From: an uncultured Pseudomonadota bacterium
GTDB lineage: Bacteria > Desulfobacterota > Binatia > Binatales > Binataceae
Length of the DNA stretch: 35,309 bases
Assembly: GCA_937889395.1 (NCBI GenBank)
Contig: CALAOW010000078.1
Location: forward strand, 1-35,309
Direction of reading: 5' to 3'
Shown one piece after another: positions 32,496 to 35,309 of the stretch (its first letter is position 1; the number at the start of each line of letters is the position of its first letter). The notes under the pieces were generated by a model that was not told the DNA's origin, did no database searches, and saw nothing but the letters and a program-made list of their open reading frames with translations. The translations under genes were made by a program, and so were the position numbers.

Positions 32496-33284
32496 ATGGC
32501 GAGAGTCGAAAGCATTAAATCGGGCGAGATCAGCGACGCGGCTGAAAAGGCCGAAACGCTGGCGCTTCGCGGCGAAGGCTTAACCAAGGTTTACGGCGGC
32601 CGTGCGGTCGTCGACAACGTCAACGTAGTCGTCAGGCCGGGCGAGGTGGTGGGTTTCCTGGGACCCAACGGCGCGGGCAAGACCACCACCTTCTACATGC
32701 TGGTAGGACTGCTCAAGCCGGACCACGGGCGAGTCATGTTCGGCGGCGAGGACATCACGACCCTGCCGCTCTACCAGCGCGCGCGACGCGGGATTTCCTA
32801 CCTGCCGCAAGAGCCCAGCGTCTTCCGCAAGCTGACCGTCGAGCAAAATCTGCTGGCAGTTCTCGAAACGCTGCCGCTTACCGAAGAGGAGCGTTACACG
32901 CGCCTTCAATCGCTGCTCGACGAACTCGGAATCGCGAAACTGGCGAAGGCCAAGGCGGGCGTGCTGTCCGGTGGCGAACGCCGCCGCGTAGAAATCACGC
33001 GGGCGCTCGTGCTCGATCCGGTGTACTTATGCCTCGACGAGCCGTTCGCGGGAATCGATCCAATCACCGTCGTCGAGATTCAGCGCGTCGTGTCTTATCT
33101 CAAGGAGCGCGGCATCGGGGTGCTCATGTCGGATCACAACGTGCACGCGACGCTGTCGATCATCGATCGCGCCTATATCATTCACTCCGGCAAGATTTTG
33201 TTCGAGGGCAAACCGCGCGACATCGTCGCCAGCGAGGCAGTACGCCAGGTGTTTTTGGGCGACCGATTCAAGCTGGCGAGATAG
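32496..33284 (+). CDS. lptB: LPS export ABC transporter ATP-binding protein
   Basis: About 262 residues from ATG 32496 (a TTG six bases earlier is also in frame). All ABC ATPase elements are present: Walker A GPNGAGKTTT, Q-loop YLPQEPSVF, signature LSGGERRRVE, Walker B VYLCLDEPFAGIDP and the switch His in MSDHNVHAT. YLPQEPSVFRKLTVEQN and the SDHNVHATLSIIDRAYI tail are specific to LptB. It powers LptFG to pull lipopolysaccharide from the inner membrane. A ~20-residue polar N-terminal extension precedes the usual start. The customary neighbours lptA, lptC and rpoN are missing here. A TTGACA at 32409-32414 lies upstream but no clear -10 was found. Confidence 0.93.
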   Translation: MARVESIKSGEISDAAEKAETLALRGEGLTKVYGGRAVVDNVNVVVRPGEVVGFLGPNGAGKTTTFYMLVGLLKPDHGRVMFGGEDITTLPLYQRARRGISYLPQEPSVFRKLTVEQNLLAVLETLPLTEEERYTRLQSLLDELGIAKLAKAKAGVLSGGERRRVEITRALVLDPVYLCLDEPFAGIDPITVVEIQRVVSYLKERGIGVLMSDHNVHATLSIIDRAYIIHSGKILFEGKPRDIVASEAVRQVFLGDRFKLAR

Positions 33285-33317
33285 CGGTACCGACTCGATC
33301 GAAAGCGCGCGGCCGAA

Positions 33318-34121
33318 TCAGTAAGGATTTCCAGACGACGTGCCCAACCCGGAACCTGGCATCGGCGGCGGAAAAGTTGGATAGCCGTAACTGCCGTAAC
33401 TCGGCGCGTAGCCGGAACTGAATCCACCCATACTTCCGCCGTAGCCGCCGCTGCCCATCGACATGCCTCCGCCGAGCAGCATCGGGAGAATCGTCGTCAA
33501 CATGCTCGGCGGGGCGCTGTTGTATTGCTGATACTGCTGATACTGGCCTTGGGCCTGGTAGGCCTGCGCACCGGGCGGTTCGTTGTTCTGATAATCCTGG
33601 ATCGAACCGGACGCGGCGTACGGATCGGAGCCACCGGACGCCGTCGCATTCGCGGACGGGACTCCGTTGACCGTCGATCCGGAACTGCTCCTGCTGCCAG
33701 CCAGTTCAGGGCTGATCTTGATCCGGTTGTCCACCACCAGCGACGAATCCTTCAGATAGTGCCGAGCCTTCTGCTCGGCGTCAGTCTTGCCGAAGTCGCT
33801 TGCGACGAAGCCAAACAGGATTACCTGCTTGCCGCCGCTCGCACTGGTGACGACTTGCGCACCGACCAGCGGCAGCGAGTGATGCTTCAGATAATCGGAG
33901 ACACCCTGGCTTTGCGCCGAATCGATCGTGCCGCCGGAAACAGTACCCGCGCTCGATGGCCGCGGCAGACTCGAACTGGAATCGAAGCGGCTCGAGCCCC
34001 CCCCAGGCGCCGCTTTCGTCGCACCGGTGCCATAGGGATTCTGCAGGGGCACGCATGACGCCAATCCCGCCAGCGCCACCGCCAGCCCGAAGGCCGCCAA
34101 GGCATTTGCGATGCGACTCAT
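33318..34121 (-). CDS. BON-like lipoprotein with low-complexity tail
   Basis: 267 residues from ATG 34121, placed just after a strong promoter. The signal peptide ends in the lipobox LASC (Cys near residue 22). After a Ser/Gly linker, residues about 75-140 (DYLKHHSLPLVGAQVVTSASGGKQVILFGFVASDFGKTDAEQKARHYL) look like a BON-type alpha/beta domain, which associates with phospholipid in other proteins. The rest is low complexity: Gln/Tyr-rich (QAQGQYQQYQQY) then Gly/Ser/Tyr/Pro-rich, ending PMPGSGLGTSSGNPY. This disordered tail suggests interaction with the cell wall or surface. It converges with lptB. Longer in-frame starts would run into the hydrolase gene. Confidence 0.68.
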   Translation of the reverse strand: MSRIANALAAFGLAVALAGLASCVPLQNPYGTGATKAAPGGGSSRFDSSSSLPRPSSAGTVSGGTIDSAQSQGVSDYLKHHSLPLVGAQVVTSASGGKQVILFGFVASDFGKTDAEQKARHYLKDSSLVVDNRIKISPELAGSRSSSGSTVNGVPSANATASGGSDPYAASGSIQDYQNNEPPGAQAYQAQGQYQQYQQYNSAPPSMLTTILPMLLGGGMSMGSGGYGGSMGGFSSGYAPSYGSYGYPTFPPPMPGSGLGTSSGNPY

Positions 34122-34130
34122 AACGTCCCC

Positions 34131-34159
34131 ATTATAGTCCTGCGTCACTTGCCTAACAA
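34131..34159 (-). promoter_or_regulatory. Strong sigma70-type promoter directly before the BON-like lipoprotein
   Basis: On the minus strand TTGTTA (34159-34154), a 17-base spacer and TATAAT (34136-34131) form a near-consensus promoter. The ATG at 34121 is only nine bases after the -10, so the leader would be about two or three bases: a leaderless or near-leaderless mRNA. Confidence 0.6.
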
Positions 34160-34185
34160 TTCGACGAATTCTGGAGCATTTCGTT

Positions 34186-34989
34186 TCATTTCGCGTAGCC
34201 GATCTCGATGATGAAATCGCGTACCAGCTGATTGAAAACGGCGGGATTCTCGAAATAGATCGAATGGCCGCTGCCGGGGACCGTGCGCAGCCGCGAATTT
34301 GGGATCGCCGACGCAAGCGCCTTGACGATCTCGGGTCTGATCAGCGTGTCCGCCTCGCCAACCATGCACAGTATGGGCATCGTCAGGAGGCGCTTTACCG
34401 CGGCCAGATCGTAGCGCAGGCCGATTATCCGCATGCCCGCGTCGGCGGGAGGCCGCGCGCCATGAATCCGGATTTCGTCGTACAGAAACGCCATCTCGGG
34501 GCGCCGCGAGAAATAATCGGCGGCATAGGTCGGCAACGATCCGATCGGTGGCGTCGCATCGACGGCGATCGGCTCGCGCGGCCGCTCGAACTTCATCTCG
34601 GGCGTGAAGATTCCCCCCGGCGTATCCGCCAGCACCATCGCCGCGACGCGTTCGGGATGCTCGAGCGCATAGCCGACGATCGTCCATCCGCCCATCGATT
34701 GCCCGATCAGCAGGGCCTTGTCGATCTCCAGATGGTCGAGGATGGCGCCGAGATCGCTCGCATGCGCGCGATTGAACTGGCCGTCGGGGTCGGGCGAGAG
34801 GCCGAAGCCGCGCTGGTCAACCGTGATGCACTCGAACGATCGCATGAAGTAGGGAACTTGCTGCCACCATGAGAGATGGTTGCCGCCCAGCCCGTGCAGA
34901 AAGATGATCGGCGCGCCGGCGCCGATGCGTTCGTAGTAGAGCGAGAACTTGCCGATTTCCAATCTGCCGGGCGTGATTCGATATTCCAT
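34186..34989 (-). CDS. Alpha/beta hydrolase
   Basis: 267 residues, single-domain. The triad is visible: nucleophile elbow GQSMGG (Ser near residue 117), the acid in VGEADTLIRPE and the His in GSGHSIYFENP. The oxyanion segment is FLHGLGGNHLSWW and the DQRGFGLSP strand follows. The overall pattern matches the large group of proline iminopeptidase/dienelactone-like and MhpC-type hydrolases acting on esters or C-C bonds; no substrate can be deduced. It is monocistronic, with the BON-like gene downstream and a decayed TetR regulator gene upstream on the same strand. Confidence 0.85.
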   Translation of the reverse strand: MEYRITPGRLEIGKFSLYYERIGAGAPIIFLHGLGGNHLSWWQQVPYFMRSFECITVDQRGFGLSPDPDGQFNRAHASDLGAILDHLEIDKALLIGQSMGGWTIVGYALEHPERVAAMVLADTPGGIFTPEMKFERPREPIAVDATPPIGSLPTYAADYFSRRPEMAFLYDEIRIHGARPPADAGMRIIGLRYDLAAVKRLLTMPILCMVGEADTLIRPEIVKALASAIPNSRLRTVPGSGHSIYFENPAVFNQLVRDFIIEIGYAK

Positions 34990-35065
34990 CGCGACTCCCC
35001 CGTGCGAGCGGTTTTGCAGTTCTTAGTCGTAGCCGGGCGAGAGCACGCGGGCAAACCGTTTCAAA

Positions 35066-35290
35066 CTAGCCTTTTCGATTGTCGATACGAAGGCCCGAAA
35101 GCAGTTGCACGACATTCTAGGCGACTTCGCGGCGGGCGGCGGGCTGGTCGTCCGCGTGCGCGATAAAAATGGCAGCTTCGGTCAGCGCGCCAATCAGCAG
35201 ATGCGTCAACGGGTCGAGAGGCTGGCTAGCGCCAGCTTCGGCCCGGTCTGACTTTGAAGCGGCGGTGACCTCTGCGGGATTTGAGGTACA
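35066..35290 (-). pseudogene. Decayed C-terminal part of a TetR-family regulator
   Basis: The minus strand reads PLDPLTHLLIGALTEAAIFIAHADD then QPAARREVA, an unmistakable TetR ligand-domain ending. A TAG (35119-35117) interrupts it, yet the same frame continues as NVVQLLSGLRIDNRKG to a TAG at 35068-35066, which is how such proteins normally end. Toward the window edge the frame is closed by a TGA (35293-35291) and a further TAG, so the upstream part has decayed or shifted frame. The N-terminal HTH would lie outside the window. It may once have controlled the neighbouring hydrolase. Confidence 0.6.
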
Positions 35291-35309
35291 TCACAACTGC
35301 AATGCCTAC

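Overview
The window is a GC-rich bacterial chromosome segment from a Gram-negative organism: it carries an LPS-export ATPase (lptB), a type II secretion GspC, several lipoproteins and glutathione synthesis (gshA). The order rpmE-prfA-prmC-murA-his is the arrangement seen in Deltaproteobacteria-like lineages. An acyl-ACP-desaturase-like di-iron protein, a PaaG-like enoyl-CoA hydratase and an ADP-forming acyl-CoA synthetase fit a soil Desulfobacterota/Binatota-type bacterium. That placement is an inference from gene content, not a measured taxonomy.

Layout. 1-712 (-) is the start of a glycine-zipper membrane protein cut by the window edge. 932-1857 (+) is a 49-residue DUF3309-type membrane peptide overlapping an enoyl-CoA hydratase. 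1937-4722 (-) is an unusual sugar module: a DapA/NanA-type aldolase followed by a PfkB-kinase/SIS-isomerase fusion. 4785-7084 (-) holds a TonB-C-like lipoprotein and a large unrecognised exported protein. 7148-13530 (+) is the housekeeping run rpmE, prfA, prmC, murA, hisD, hisB, hisA, with no hisG, hisH or hisF in their usual slots.

13531-17118 (+) is visibly less GC-rich and holds accessory Flp/Tad pilus components: a Flp pilin with a one-base frameshift, a TadG-like gene with a frameshift, an intact TadG paralogue whose 5' end is a near-copy of the first, and a TadE-like pseudopilin. No Tad ATPase, platform protein, secretin or prepilin peptidase is present.

17236-24474 contains an ADP-forming acyl-CoA synthetase with ATP-grasp first, a propeller-like lipoprotein divergent from sppA, a DUF2333 protein and a di-iron acyl-ACP desaturase. 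24563-29313 (-) is a gene run gshA, gspC, Eis-like GNAT and a PBP5-type D,D-carboxypeptidase. 29491-31650 (+) is glpK plus a GNAT. 31652-35290 holds small proteins, lptB, a BON-like lipoprotein, an alpha/beta hydrolase and a decayed TetR regulator tail.

The best leads are the PfkB-SIS fusion beside its aldolase, the broken and duplicated Tad island inserted after hisA, a dispersed palindromic repeat that has become the coding 3' end of hisD, an orphan gspC, and promoters placed so close to start codons that leaderless mRNAs are likely. No tRNA, rRNA, CRISPR array or intact insertion sequence was recognised.
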